Shown here: in pieces, positions 49,401 through 60,030 of the stretch | Layout of the letters: each line of letters starts with the position of its first letter | How positions within the stretch are numbered: position 1 is the first letter of the stretch | Origin: Aphelenchoides besseyi | Lineage: Eukaryota; Nematoda; Chromadorea; Rhabditida; Aphelenchoididae | DNA length: 64,000 nucleotides | Assembly: GCA_024699855.1 (NCBI GenBank) | Contig: JAMPIQ010000002.1 | Span: 8,308,001-8,372,000, forward strand | Direction: 5' to 3' | Notes under the pieces: model-generated | Told to the model about the DNA's origin: nothing | Database searches by the model: none | The model's input: the letters and a program-made list of their open reading frames with translations, nothing else | Translations under genes and position numbers: made by a program

Positions 49401-51967
49401 ACGATCGGCAGTTTGAGATCTAACTAAACATTCACGGAGAAACATAATCAGGAGAAGCCTTCGAATGCTAATTGTGGGGTCCTCAATCGAACGAAATTTG
49501 ATGTGCTGCTTCGCAAACACTCCTAATGAGGAGAGAAGCCCACCCGTCAGCGCTCCATTTAAAGCGATCAATCAGCAAACAGAAGAAGAGTCGCTACGTT
49601 TTCTCGAGCGGCCAATTTCCGTTGATTTGACTTCAGACGTGTCGATTGAAAACATGGACGGGCGGCTCGCGGGTGTGTTCACCTACCGCCCTCCAATGGC
49701 CGTTTTATTAGGCGATTGCACTCCTTTTAATCGAACAAACGCAAAGACAATAAAAAACAAACTGTCAAACGTTACTTTCGTTCCAGATTCCTTTTTCTCG
49801 TAGTTCTCTGCGTCAAAATCGATCAATCAAACCCAAATTGTTAGTGGGCAGCAAAGTTGAGAAGTGAAAAGACAAATTGGATAGCAACCTTTTTTGTTGA
49901 TCTTAATCGAAACACAAATTAACTGCTCTTATAGCTTTCAAGGTCAGTAAAATAATGCACGAATAGCGAAAATGATTTTGGTACACGTATCATACTCTTT
50001 ACCTGACCGCTAATTGGGAAACCGAATCGTGCACATCAACTTCACACGTTGAAATGAAAGCAGTCCGTGAAGTGTATCGGAGACGATGAGCGATGAAACG
50101 CAAAAAGTTTGAAGAGTCGACCGTTGAATCGTAATTTATGGAAACCCCGATTGTTTGAACAGGTTCGGAACTCACTAGCGATTCTGATACGCGAATTAAA
50201 CGTGTCGTAGTGACGAATGACCGGTTGGTGAACTTCGACTTTACAAACTCGAAACGAAAATAGAAACCTGCACTCGAGTCTTGAGTCATAATGCAATTGT
50301 ATTGACCAATCGGTTCCTTAATGAATTCTATCCATGAGCAACCCACCGCACTTTTTGCGTCCACACTCGACTGAAGTGGGTAATCAAATAAATTGGCCGA
50401 AAAGACAAAGGAGTATCGGTTGACGGTGAAAGAGAAACGATAAATGCAAACAAACAGAATCATAAGCAACAGCGGAATACATAAAATGCAATGGATACGA
50501 ACACAAATCCACTCAACATAACAAGTGCATTTTTCTTTGTTTAACACCTCAACTTTGATTTCCCAGATGACAAACAAAGTAACTTACTTGGATAGTGTGG
50601 TGGAGCCTGACAATCTAATCTTGTGCCTTGACCTCGTGAACTCAATGGATAGGCGTCGAGTCGAGAAGAACGAAAGGGATCAATAAAAGAAGGTCGAATA
50701 ATAGTGGCCACAGATCTGATTGTCCCTAAATCACTAGCTATTTCTACTCGTCCTCTTCATCAGACCTAATGAATTTGAAGCAGTACAATGAAAAGTGGAG
50801 ACCTCATCCAAATTCCTTTTTCCAATTGGAATCAATAACGAGCCACCGCTAATTACGAAACTACTGTTGGCAGACTCGATATCTATTTCTTCGATTCCCG
50901 ATCGAAACCATCGAATCTTCGTTTCGGGATTTCCAGAAGCTCGACATGGAAGTGTGATGAAATGTCCATCAGCTCGATTAATGTAATGATAAGCGGTATT
51001 TGGTTCTTCTATAAATTTTGGAGCACCTACAACAAAAATACAAATCTTTTTCATAAACAAATTGATTTTACCAGTGGGCATAAACGCTTGTTCATACAAT
51101 AGTTTCAACTTTGTTAATGGCAACAATGTGCAAATGTACGGGAATACTGCTTCAGCCGGAACGGATGTCATAGTGATTTCGTTTGCTTCGACATTACGTT
51201 GCAAAGCCAAAACCTTTCGTCGCATTGACTGTCGTTTCTCTTGTTTGATTCGGTTGTTCGTTAACCACAAATCATAAGTCAATTGAGGGTCAGCCATTGC
51301 AGCTCGTAATCCGCCGATGAGAAACGTTTGATCGTTGAAACCCAATTCACGGGCTTTCTGTAATGTGAACGTTTGGATTAGTTTTAAATATCAAGCAACT
51401 TCGATTGGCTCGTTCAATTCATGAATAAGAACTTTATCGATCTGTGAGTTGCGAATCACACTTAAAAGTTCGCCGCCTTCCTGAGCACAAGACCCTTCGG
51501 CTTGATCGTAAGTGAGAGCCGTTTGGAATAAACGAATACACTGATCGCTTATTGATTCCCATCCGACTGGGCATTTCGATTGATCTAAAACCGAGTTTGT
51601 TAGCCGTTTATACTGTCTCTCTTCCAACAGCCATCTAATTCGATTCGTTTGATGACAACAAATCGCAAAGAATGTCCCAAGGGACACGCAACTTAATCGC
51701 ATTTCGACTTTAACCGTTTCGCAAAATCCATGCTCACTATCTTGTCTGTAAGCCATTTCGATGAGAAGATAAATCAAAAGTTCTTTCAAGTGGAATAAAC
51801 GTTCTCAAATTCTTCATAGCTTAATCCTGCAGCTTTGCGCATAAACAAAATTTGCGCCATTTTGATTGCGCAATGAATGAGATGCCGCGTTTTGCTCACT
51901 TACCGATTATAATCGCCGTATTTAGCGCCAGAAGAATGGCGAAAATGAACGTGCAATAAACAAACAT
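43468..51967 (-). CDS. Contactin: C-type lectin, six Ig, four FN3, GPI anchor
   Basis: Neural and junctional adhesion protein, outer leaflet of the plasma membrane. Signal exon at 51967 (MFVYCTFIFAILLALNTA). C-type lectin domain: CPVGWESISDQCIRLF, YDQAEGSCAQEGGELLSV, to FPYICTLLPL. Ig domains: ITLPCRASGNPETKIRWF; GTRLDCQAPPHYPK joined over a 3.8-kb intron to SYSFSWMIGG; TIWIECFAYG; VRLACPIVNQQ; SLRLPCLFYSMPRGSSRW; LQLSCEAELECA. Four FN3 domains follow (for example KLSWRLAPIQKR, LNLTWDWANAE, LKLMFLYRIQVAAFNAGG). The C-terminus SSWLTIGLFLLLRTWIV ends at the stop 43468-43470, a GPI signal. Lectin + 6 Ig + 4 FN3 + GPI is the layout of Drosophila Contactin; the C. elegans counterpart is rig-6. The join between the signal exon and the lectin exon near 51600-51830 was not resolved. 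Confidence 0.92.
46900..47290. repeat. Degenerate GTG-rich low-complexity sequence
   Basis: Plus strand is almost free of C and packed with GTGCAAGTG, GTGCAGTGG, GTGAAGTG and TTGTGTG words in irregular spacing. Translated on the minus strand it gives His/Thr/Cys-rich strings without meaning. It looks like a diverged short-unit satellite or an intronic splicing tract. Confidence 0.6.
48856..49571 (-). CDS. Coding-like minus-strand blocks nested in contactin intron, unknown
   Basis: A 3' block (about 49225-48856) reads LRALTLFVDISGLNRILLGH, LANFSRLPIGIVSEVILSFT and ends with a hydrophobic helix FFVYLELVLNILVVFLF next to the stop at 48856-48858. It has a plausible acceptor (CACACGGTTAG). An upstream block at about 49420-49320 contains LPIVFVIFGLTAMRR. 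Together they could make a small secreted or membrane protein with N-terminal and C-terminal hydrophobic segments. Exon joins were not resolved and no family is recognised. Same strand as the host gene, so alternative contactin exons are also possible, though no Ig or FN3 pattern is present. Confidence 0.3.
49999..50577 (-). CDS. Coding-like membrane-protein exon nested in contactin intron
   Basis: An open frame of about 190 codons with a strong N-terminal helix (CILCIPLLLMILFVCIY), then a polar domain with GCSWIEFIKEPIGQYNC, FYFRFEFVKSKFTNRSF and LRFIAHRLRYTSRTAF. It ends at a clean GTAAAG donor after QLAV (about 50008), suggesting a further exon downstream, possibly the block at 48.9-49.6 kb. 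Predicted type II membrane protein with potential N-glycosylation. No family recognised. Confidence 0.35.
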   Translation of the reverse strand: MFVIWEIKVEVLNKEKCTCYVEWICVRIHCILCIPLLLMILFVCIYRFSFTVNRYSFVFSANLFDYPLQSSVDAKSAVGCSWIEFIKEPIGQYNCIMTQDSSAGFYFRFEFVKSKFTNRSFVTTTRLIRVSESLVSSEPVQTIGVSINYDSTVDSSNFLRFIAHRLRYTSRTAFISTCEVDVHDSVSQLAVR

Positions 51968-53963
51968 TTTGACTTCATGATCATAAACGTTCGCGAAGGA
52001 ACATCATCTCTGAAAACATGGACACATTTTACTGTGCTTCTTTTGTGTTCGGGTTCTGTCTCGGCGGTTTGTGTCTTTTCATCATTAGTTGACACGACTT
52101 AACAAGTTCGTTAAGGATTCAGAACAATACGCAAAAATGAAACAAAAGACGATCGGGTATTGGAAACTTCGAAAGAAAAAACCCTCAAATAACCACGACA
52201 ATGGGCATTTTCACACGATCATTAATGAACATATGAGGAAGTCAGGGAGCCAAAATAAACAAACGAGATGGCGCTTATTGGTGGCTTATACACAAAAACT
52301 GAAAGTTCATGAAAAACAGGTGCAATGAATGGACGAAACGTTCTGAGCGAAATCATTTGGTGGATCAAACGATGGGAAAAGGCGAGTTGGAAACCGACAA
52401 AACGATCAGGCAGATTGATCGACTTGGATAATCCGCGCGGTAGAATAAAAACGCTATGGTTAAACCGAAAAAACGGTAAGTACGTTCCCAACAGATCGGT
52501 TGATGCGAAATGCGCCAATGCTGTCGAATGCTCGAGCGATTCTAAGCGAGTGGTCATCCATTGCTTTTGACTGTCTCTTCATTCCAAACCTCCGGCTCGA
52601 ACAAATTGGCCGAAAACGAAACGTTTAGGGGTAATCGCGTTAGTCCGACCGTCCAAATCGTAACAAAACGCGCGAGAGCATTTGATGATGTACGAATGAG
52701 TTTAATGTCCGCGCAGTAAATTCGCAACTTTGACAAACGACCATCAAAATAACCATTGTAGAGCTCGCGACATCTCTTCGTTCCAAGATCGACATGTCTA
52801 CGAGACCAGTTTCTATAGGAAATCTGCAGGTGAAGTTGATGAGCGAGCTTTAAAAGCACTCAGACGTTTAATTCGATATTCTGGAAACAAGATTATGAAA
52901 ATGATGATGAAATCAAAAGGTTTGAATGGCGTTCCCGACTTTCAATGGGCTCGCGAAGATGATGCGCAATGAAGCAAAAGGTCGAAATTTGGACAATTGG
53001 ATTTGCAGACGTGAAAAAAGAATCCGAGAGCAACAATTTTCGTTGTTTTTTCGAAGCCCTTGAATACCCGATTGAGTGCAGACTTGAAGTGGGAAGTGCG
53101 CAGATTAACAGTAAGTGCCAAACGCTCCACAACGAGCATTTGCCGTTCAACACTTTTGCTAACACGCTAATTGATGAGTTACTGTCGCCGCGGTATCTCA
53201 CGACATTAAAGAAATCGATTAAAAGTTGCGTCGAATAATCGGAGTTTACGAACCGCATTGCAGATTGAACGGACCAGTGAATTTGTTGTTTTTGAGCAGC
53301 ACTTAAGTGACCAATTTGTTGTTGATTCGAGATTCACCGCATTTCGGCTTTTTTGTTCCGCCCTAAGCCATCGGGTTTCAGGTGAACAAACGGCATTAGC
53401 GGTGAAAAACGAGCGAACAGAGAGCTCAGCTGCGATAAATCATTCATTGAGCAGTCGGGTCATTAGGACTTTTAACTGAGCATTCAAATTTCGCGATTTA
53501 TTGACTCAACGACGCGTCTTTTCTCACAATTCAAAGTCTTAAAAGTGACGGTACATTTGGAGAGCGGCATTGGAAACAACACCCTCCACTTTTGGTCGTT
53601 CAACCTCTTCAAATGATTCAAAAACAACCCGCCGTCAACTGAAATCGATCGCAGAATGATCGTACAGTTTTATGGCGGCAGCCAGGAACCGAAAGCTGCA
53701 CTAACAGACGGATCTCCGAAGCGGCACAACTCATTGGATTTCGGGATCACACAATAAAAATGCATGACAGATGGACCGCTTAGCATAAAACAACACACTG
53801 ACGATCTTTACGCCTCAATTGATCACACAAATTTGATTAACTCAAATGCCACTTGCTGTTTTCAGTTGCCCGCTCTTCACATCAAAAAACATCGACGAAA
53901 ACAAATGTATTGGATGGAAGTCAAATTCTGCTAAGGTTTCAATTCAACTTTTGTCAAAGCAAT
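51968..53963. other. 2-kb region without a recognisable gene
   Basis: Contactin promoter plus a CGAA-rich block with overlapping open frames on both strands (52089-53480). No domains, signal peptides or splice chains found. Confidence 0.45.
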
Positions 53964-54405
53964 GAACCAGAAATTGGTTATTTTACTGTTGACTTTGTCA
54001 AATACAACTCAGAGATATGAGCCGCGGTACTTCAATGAAACAATAAGTCCAACAACACATGTAAAGTCAGTTGTTGCATTTTGAGCGTTAAAACAATTCA
54101 TCAAAACTTTAAACTTCCTTTTTGGGCCGATTGTTTACGGTCCGTCGGCTGTCGAGGTCCGAGAAGCAAAAGAGCGGCCATTAACCGGACGTTTGAAAAA
54201 GTGACCTGTGGACATTCTAGGGAATTCAACGCCACAGAAATTCAATCGTCTTGTGTGTAAAGTTGTGAATTGGAGAATCGCTCACTTGCCATCGGCTGTT
54301 GGTTATTTGGCACCTTTTATCAATAGAAAGATCGAGTTTCCGGGGATTGAAAAGTTTATTGACCTCTGGCAAAAGCTTAGTTCTCAACATCAGTCAGCTA
54401 TTTGA
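53964..54405 (+). CDS. Possible small secreted protein
   Basis: ATG 53964 opens a likely signal peptide (MNQKLVILLLTLSNTTQ) and runs to a GTAAAG donor at about 54060. A later block 54220-54405, after the acceptor CATTCTAG, reads RIAHLPSAVGYLAPFINRK and IEKFIDLWQKL and stops at 54403-54405. The phases of the two blocks did not match with the sites I tried, so an exon or a different donor is missing. The 3' end nearly touches the convergent gene ending at 54414. No family recognised. Confidence 0.3.
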
Positions 54406-54413
54406 ATTCGTAC

Positions 54414-55019
54414 CTATTGAACTTTAACACAACCATAAGCCCACAGCGGATGTGCAACATCTTTGTTTCCAACTCGCAAACGAAGTAAAACCAATTTTTG
54501 ACACACTTCATCGCGTGAGAGATTCATATCGTTTGTGATCGCCTAAAACAATAGGGTTAGCATAAAAAATAGACAAAATGTTAACATGGATTTTCTGTGA
54601 AGTTTCTTGAAGTTCGGAGTCGTTGATCTCCGAGTTCACAGCCACGATCTGTTTGTTCATTTCCCTATCGCGTTCTGCATCAAATTCTTTTTGTTCCTTG
54701 TACAGCTCCTACAATCAAAGTACCAACTAATCAGTTCGAAAACTCACTTGAATCTCAGGTGTTTGGGTAGCAATCAACGCGTCCTTCTGCTTCTCGATTT
54801 CCTTACGAGACAGTTCCCGATTCTCATCCAAGTTCCTGAATGCAATTCTAGTCTCTACAGTTGCATTCTTGAGAAAAGCGTATCGTGGACGTCCTTCGAT
54901 TGCAGGTCGCGTTTCAAAGGCGTGAATTAAACACAAAGAAACTATTAGAACTTCGAGTCTGAAGCCAAATCACATTTCCAATGAAAACAAGAAACTTACG
55001 CTAAAAGTTCACGCATCAT
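54414..55019 (-). CDS. Secreted SXP/RAL-2 (DUF148)-like protein
   Basis: Start ATG 55019 (MMRELLA) splices at about 55000 to LEVLIVSLCLIHA, completing a signal peptide. The mature part is charged and helical: FRNLDENRELSRKEIEKQKD, LYKEQKEFDAERDREMNKQ, then ITNDMNLSRDEVCQKLVLL, stop 54414-54416. Four exons with introns of about 45 nt. The two related helix pairs spaced about 60 residues apart, with N-x-x-LS-x-x-E cores, resemble the nematode SXP/RAL-2 family of abundant secreted proteins, but the match is by pattern only. Function in the family is largely unknown. Confidence 0.55.
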
Positions 55020-55257
55020 CGCAGTCAAACGGTTTATAAATTTGATGCGAATTCGCACTTTCGAGCGGCCGAGAATCAACACGAGCGCTCGTTTCCGTTT
55101 ATTCAGCGCAATTCACGACCTTCACATAAACGGAAGGTCGTCATCATTGACTTTGTTCCGATGACTTCAATAACAAACTTTCTTGTTAGCACAACGTTTA
55201 TTGTTTAGAGTAGTGAATTATAATTGCAGTAGCATAGGGATTAAATTCATTAGATTA

Positions 55258-55461
55258 TCAGTTTGGTTGTTCAAATGATGTGTCCAGATCGGAGAAGTAG
55301 CTCGGATTGTCTACCGGTTGATTCATATCGGCAGTCAAATTCATTGGCGGTTCTATGGCTGTGTGGTTGACTTCACGTTTGTGATGACCATGAAAGGAGT
55401 CTCCGTTCCCGAATGTGAACACGAAAAACACAAAAAACAAAATCACAAGTCGATTGAACAT
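55258..55461 (-). CDS. Small secreted peptide precursor
   Basis: 67-residue frame. Start ATG 55461 gives the signal peptide MFNRLVILFFVFFVFTFGNG. A dibasic site (HHKRE) follows, then an acidic, Pro/Asn-rich peptide ending DTSFEQPN, stop 55258-55260. TATAAAA at 55501-55507 lies 40 bp upstream. It could be a neuropeptide-like or cuticle-associated peptide; no repeat of a mature peptide and no C-terminal amidation Gly is seen. Confidence 0.6.
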   Translation of the reverse strand: MFNRLVILFFVFFVFTFGNGDSFHGHHKREVNHTAIEPPMNLTADMNQPVDNPSYFSDLDTSFEQPN

Positions 55462-55611
55462 TTTCAATTGGACACTAAACCTTCGATATTCACTGTGTGC
55501 TTTTATATCGAAAATTGTCAGTGCGATCGTTAAGTTTTATGTGCTACAAAAAAGAGTTATTTCCATGTTGATTTTATGTTCATAATCATAGGTTTTATGA
55601 GTTTTACAGTA

Positions 55612-58267
55612 CTAGAAGTTCAAATCGGAATCATTTGAAATGAAATTCGCATCAAGGTCCAACCGATAGACGAGTTCGCATTCTCGATCGACGCTCTCCG
55701 GCTCCGCAGGTTTATAGTCTATGGGTAACTCTACAGGCGTTGAAAAGAACTGATGCCGCAAACAATCGTGAGCGGATGGTCGAGCAGCGGGATTCAGTTG
55801 TAGAACCAATTGCAGAAGATCCAGAAGCTGCGTATCGTCAATAGCAACTAAAACAAGAAAATACAACTGTTTCCGTTTATCGGTTGTTTTTGTTTAACTC
55901 CAGTAATCATTGATGTTGAATGCTTCGCAAGTGAAAGTCTGAAAGACGGGTCTTATGATTGCACGTCGTTTGGCGAGATGCCAATCCGACACAAAACGTT
56001 TCCAACTCAAAACGCGTATTTTGAAACATCGACGTTTGATAGCCGTAGGGCAGATGTGCCTACGGAACGAGTTTAGCTGCGAACATTCGCAGCACAAAAA
56101 ACTCAGATCGCGCGCTCGAACGATTTTGCTGCCAAAAACACTCGGTGATGTAAGCGACTAGAAAGCACAGATGACGGAAACCAAGCCCTCAGGTCATTTT
56201 CAACATCAAAACATTTAACGCGATTACTGTGAGACGTCGACTCGAAAGTTTTGGCAACGTAAAACGACGTAGTGGATCTATCAATTCCAAAGATAAATGT
56301 TTTGGCGAATTAGGTCGGATTAAGAAACAAAAACCAGTTGAATGTTTTCCGCGATGTAATTAACCATTTTATTATGTCTGTTGATATTTGACGACATAAG
56401 TTTCTTTATGCATATGATGGAAATGAGGACAAGTGAAGAACAGTTACAAAAATGAAAGCATTAAGTTTCTACAGTTCTCCACTTTGTTGATTGATATTAA
56501 TCGCATCTACACAATGGTCGCAGTAAACTTTCGCAGACATGTGTCTGGATGCCACGGCGAAGGATAAACTCGTTTTCAGACACACAGTTGTTTGGTTGCA
56601 GAGCGCATGTTGCAACACATCTCCGCGCTGATAATCCAGAAGGCGAAACGGTCGAAAATGCAAGTGGGCAGTCCGTCTCGATCATTTGAAGCCACGATTG
56701 TGCTCCAAGAAAAGTTAGACACTCCTCTTTTCTTTAAACATCGCTTTCAACTTTGTTGTATAAAAAGCAGGGATTGCAATCTATTCATCAGTTCAATTTC
56801 GAATCATCAACAATGAAGGTCCTTCAATTCGTTCTTGTCTTGCTTTTGGCTATTGCCTCAAATGCCTTCCTCTTCCCACAAGCCGGAGGCGGAGGTTGCG
56901 GGTAAGTTTTTGGAGTCAATTCATCTGATGATTTTGTTTGAAGCTGCGCTCCACCACCACCACCTCCGTGCCCGCCGCCATGTCCACCACCAGCACCATG
57001 CGGTTTGTTTCATTATTGAAGTTTAGAATCATAATTAAGTTTTTAGGTGGCTGCGGCAAATAGATGATCAATTGACGGCACAGTTCATCCAAAAAACTAA
57101 CCTAAGCCCTTTTCATCATCACCTCGACCTTATTCATGGTATTTTGTTCTATTCGGCGTCATTGGTTGCGATTTCCAAGTCACTAGGAGTTGGATTCTAC
57201 ACCATTTTTATGCCTCACTTTAGTACATCCTCTTAGACAAAATAAAGCCAACTTTAGCATAATTTGTGCAATTGATCGTTTGAAATAACTCACCAATATC
57301 TGACCATTCATTAACTGCTGATTGCGAATCAAAGTGCACTTTTGTACTGTCAGGAAGTTCTCTCCATTGAGGCCAAGAACTTTCGGTTGGTGTTCCAAGA
57401 ACATTAAAAATACGACCAATTTGTTCGATATCGTTTGAACCCTAAAACCTTTGTTTTACAGACTATTCACCTTTTTATATTTTACTTCAAATAACGGCGA
57501 ATTGTTCAAATACTCGGCTAATATACATCCAAACGCCCAGATATCAACGGTTGGAGTGTAACGAGTTGCACCGAACAACAACTCTGGACTTCGATACCAA
57601 CGTGTTGCGACCTGTTGAAAACAATTAATTTGAAACACAAGCCCTTGAATAACCTCATGACTATACGTTCGTTCTTTGTCTTGCGGTAAATACAAGCACG
57701 CTAACCCGAAATCGGCGATTTGCAACGTTCCATTGGATCGAATCAAAATGTTTTCCGGTTTCAAATCCTAATTAACGATAACTCTAACTCATTGGTTCAA
57801 CAGACTAACTCGATGCATAATGTTGAGTTCGTGTAGATGTTCGATTCCGCGAAGAAGTTGCGTGAAAAAGAAACGAGTTAAATTGTCGGTGCGTGGACGA
57901 TGTAAATCCAATATGACAATCTTCAAATTTGTTTCCACGTAATCAAACACCAAAGCAACGTCATTTGAACCGAAAACGACATCTCGTAATTCAATGATCT
58001 AAATCGCTAAACAATTTGATCAACTCATTCGCAACCTAACATTTTCGTGATCAGCATTCCTTAGAGCATTGATTTCGCGATAAACATCAACAAGCGACTT
58101 GTGGTCGCGTTTCAACAAAATTTGTTTAATCGCAACTGTCCGCCCATCCTACAAAACTTATTTCAACGTCGGACATAACCACAAACCTCAACAGATCGTG
58201 CCTTCACAACAACTCCATAAGCCCCCTGACCGATCCGTGAAATAGGAACGTATTTAACACCGTTCAT
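55612..58267 (-). CDS. dyf-18: Cyclin-dependent kinase 20 (CCRK/DYF-18)
   Basis: Ser/Thr kinase controlling ciliary length and intraflagellar transport through the MAK/ICK-type kinases. Start ATG 58267: YVPISRIGQGAYGVVVKAR. Then VAIKQILLKRD, VYREINALRNADHEN, FFTQLLRGIEHLHE, DLKPENILIRSNG, IADFGLACLY, YSHEVATRWYRSPELLFGA (CDK20-type), VDIWAFGCILAEYLNNSPLFE, NDIEQIGRIFNVLGTP and SWPQWRELPDSTKV. The last exon (from 55852) reads LLDLLQLVLQLNPAARPSAH and HQFFSTPVELP, stop 55612-55614. The penultimate intron, 55853 to about 57293, is 1.4 kb and contains a complete plus-strand gene. The TRWYRxPELL, NNSPLF and NDIEQ motifs and the exon order favour CDK20 over CDK7. Tail of about 35 residues is acidic. 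Confidence 0.9.
56759..56767 (+). promoter_or_regulatory. TATA box of nested peptide gene
   Basis: TATAAAAAG, 46-54 bp upstream of ATG 56813. It supports independent transcription of the nested gene. Confidence 0.6.
56813..57063 (+). CDS. Nested Pro/Cys-rich secreted peptide
   Basis: Complete three-exon gene inside a CDK20 intron on the opposite strand. Signal peptide MKVLQFVLVLLLAIASNA, then FLFPQAGGGGCG, spliced (GTAAGT at 56903, acceptor TTTGAAG) to CAPPPPPPCPPPCPPPAPC and again (GTTTGT, TTTTTAG) to GGCGK and stop 57061-57063. The mature peptide of about 35 residues is nearly all Pro, Cys, Gly. Six Cys at regular spacing suggest disulfide cross-linking, as in cuticle or eggshell components or an antimicrobial peptide; function is a guess. 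Confidence 0.75.
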
Positions 58268-58493
58268 TCACTTATTTCAGCCGTTCACATTTCTGTTTTC
58301 AAGATTTATATTCAAACGAAAACAATTCGTAACCATGGAGATGACAGCGCAGTTTGGGACATTCTATTGTTCCTTGTTTATAACATACTTTTTGGTACTT
58401 ATTTTATACGTTCGATTGATATTTGAGATCAAAGCGGCACAAGTTTATCCGCATATTTACAATAAAAAGTCGTCACTATAGATACGAACTGGT

Positions 58494-59070
58494 TTAACAC
58501 AAATGCAAAAATATGCAAGTGCGCTCAGGATTGACTTTTTCTTCTTCTTCCAACAACCATTTCAGCAAGTCATCGAGAGCGACATCAGCCAACTTCTGTA
58601 AATCGGTGGTTATTTTCTCAAGTTCATTATTCTTACCTTGCAGACTTTATCAACGAATGGAAATTTGCCGGTCCAGGCGTCACAAGCACCCTACGAATAT
58701 AGTTGTCAATTTTATTCTAGTCATAACTCACCTCAATAGCAGCTTTTAATGCGGGTTCTTCTATCGTCTCAACGTCTTCTAGGGCTACTAACACATCAGT
58801 GAACACGGTCTTGCACGGCGAGCAGAGAAAATGAAGTCCCGGTTGATCGACGGTGTTGCGAGCGCGAATCATGTCGAGAAGTTGTTTGGCTTGTTCATTG
58901 AGCGGAACCTTTGGAATTGCAACTTGAGCTTTGGCTTCAACAACCGAAGCTTTAGCATTAACAACTGCAGTTTCGACTTTGGAGTTAACATTAACATCGG
59001 CAGGAACAAACGGAACAACCGCCGCCAAACTCAATACTGGAATCAAAGCGAGTAGACAAAGAACCTTCAT
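58494..59070 (-). CDS. Saposin-like (SapB) secreted protein
   Basis: Start ATG 59070, signal peptide MKVLCLLALIPVLSLA. An Ala/Val-rich pro-region (VNAKASVVEAKAQVAIPK) precedes one SapB domain: FLCSPCKTVFTDVLVALE, after an intron GACDAWTGKFPFVDKVCK, after another KLADVALDDLLKWLLEEE and RTCIFLHLC at the stop 58494-58496. Six Cys in the SapB order. Known relatives bind lipids; caenopores permeabilise membranes of ingested bacteria. TATAAAG at 59118-59124. It lies 227 bp upstream of CDK20 on the same strand, with no sign of an operon beyond the spacing. Confidence 0.83.
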
Positions 59071-59249
59071 TTTGCGTTGAACAAGTACAAATTCAAAGCT
59101 AATCGCCGTTCTCTTTTCTTTATATTCACTTTTTCGGTATGCGAATGGTCTTATCAGCTACTCAATTGTAATTCTATTCAGCATAAAGACAGAAGAACTT
59201 CGACCTTTATTGCTGCTTATCATCATTTCTCGAGAACGTAAATAACTGA

Positions 59250-59567
59250 ATGGTGGACTCTCAGACGCTAACTTCGAGTTACGTTAACGTGGATCAGAGG
59301 TCAGGTGATTTAATTCGCTTGCGAATGTCACTTATGTCACGACCCCAAAAAACCATCTTCTCCACAAACAAAAGAATCGTGAATGATAAGAGTGTTCGAG
59401 TGCGTGAAAACGAAAATGAAGACGCAATGTTTCGAAAGACCACAATTGACGTCCTTGATCTTTCAAATAAAAATTCAATTGGTGTGAAGAACAAGTACAA
59501 TACGAAACAACGTAAAACCATTGATGTTGTTTGTTGTTCTAAAATTCCAATTCAAATGTCAAAATAA
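59250..59567 (+). CDS. Hypothetical basic protein, weak
   Basis: Unspliced frame of 105 codons from ATG 59250 (MVDSQTLTSSYVNVD) to 59567, rich in Lys, Arg, Asn and Ser (KTTIDVLDLSNKNSIG). No domain, no signal peptide, no visible TATA box. It may be chance; listed because it starts with ATG and fills most of the gap between two saposin genes. Confidence 0.2.
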   Translation: MVDSQTLTSSYVNVDQRSGDLIRLRMSLMSRPQKTIFSTNKRIVNDKSVRVRENENEDAMFRKTTIDVLDLSNKNSIGVKNKYNTKQRKTIDVVCCSKIPIQMSK

Positions 59568-59590
59568 AATGTAGCCCAGTGGTTTTCTTG

Positions 59591-59598
59591 TATATAAA
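59591..59598 (+). promoter_or_regulatory. TATA box of second saposin-like gene
   Basis: TATATAAA, 46-53 bp upstream of ATG 59644. Confidence 0.6.
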
Positions 59599-59643
59599 TG
59601 GAAATCGTGAAAATAAGATTCACCAAATCTATTGGAATTCACA

Positions 59644-60030
59644 ATGTTTTCGAAATCTCAACTGATCTTCTTCTTCGCTTTTCTCATTTGCAATGCGCAC
59701 GCCTGGTTTGCTCCTGTCGAGAAGATTGATGGTCAGGTTCTGTGTACATTGTGCGAAGATACACTCACTATTTTGAAAAAAATCATTCCAACCGTGAATG
59801 ATGTGCAAGCCCAAGAGTTCAAAACCTTTGCAGATGTACGTTGTTTGTTAGTTAACAATAATCTTCGATTTAAGGAGGGATGCAAGAGTGGTCGAGTTCA
59901 ACAAGTCGGACTAACCGACGTTTGTAATCGAGCGGTGTCGGACGTGCTGGAGCCACTTTTGCAACAATTGGTCAAAGATAATGGTTTTGTTCCCGAAACC
60001 GACTGTCACCTCATCGCCTTCTGTCGGTAA
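59644..60030 (+). CDS. Saposin-like (SapB) secreted protein, second gene
   Basis: Start ATG 59644, signal peptide MFSKSQLIFFFAFLICNAHA. SapB domain: VLCTLCEDTLTILKKIIP, then after a 42-nt intron (59836-59877) EGCKSGRVQQVGLTDVC, SDVLEPLLQQLVKDNGF and TDCHLIAFC, stop 60028-60030. Six Cys in SapB order, mature protein about 95 residues. It shares the fold but little sequence with the saposin gene at 58494-59070, which faces away from it about 570 bp to the left. Likely a lipid-binding or membrane-active secreted protein. Confidence 0.83.
   Translation: MFSKSQLIFFFAFLICNAHAWFAPVEKIDGQVLCTLCEDTLTILKKIIPTVNDVQAQEFKTFADVRCLLVNNNLRFKEGCKSGRVQQVGLTDVCNRAVSDVLEPLLQQLVKDNGFVPETDCHLIAFCR

Larger units (their letters stand above)
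46756..50590 (-). other. 3.8-kb contactin intron
   Basis: Lies inside the second Ig domain: donor after PHYPK at about 50590, acceptor TTTTGCAG before SYSFSW at about 46757. It holds, from the 3' end, a GTGCAAGTG-rich low-complexity stretch (46900-47290), a CGAA-rich block (47600-48800) and two minus-strand coding-like blocks (48856-49571 and 49999-50577), listed separately. Confidence 0.75.
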
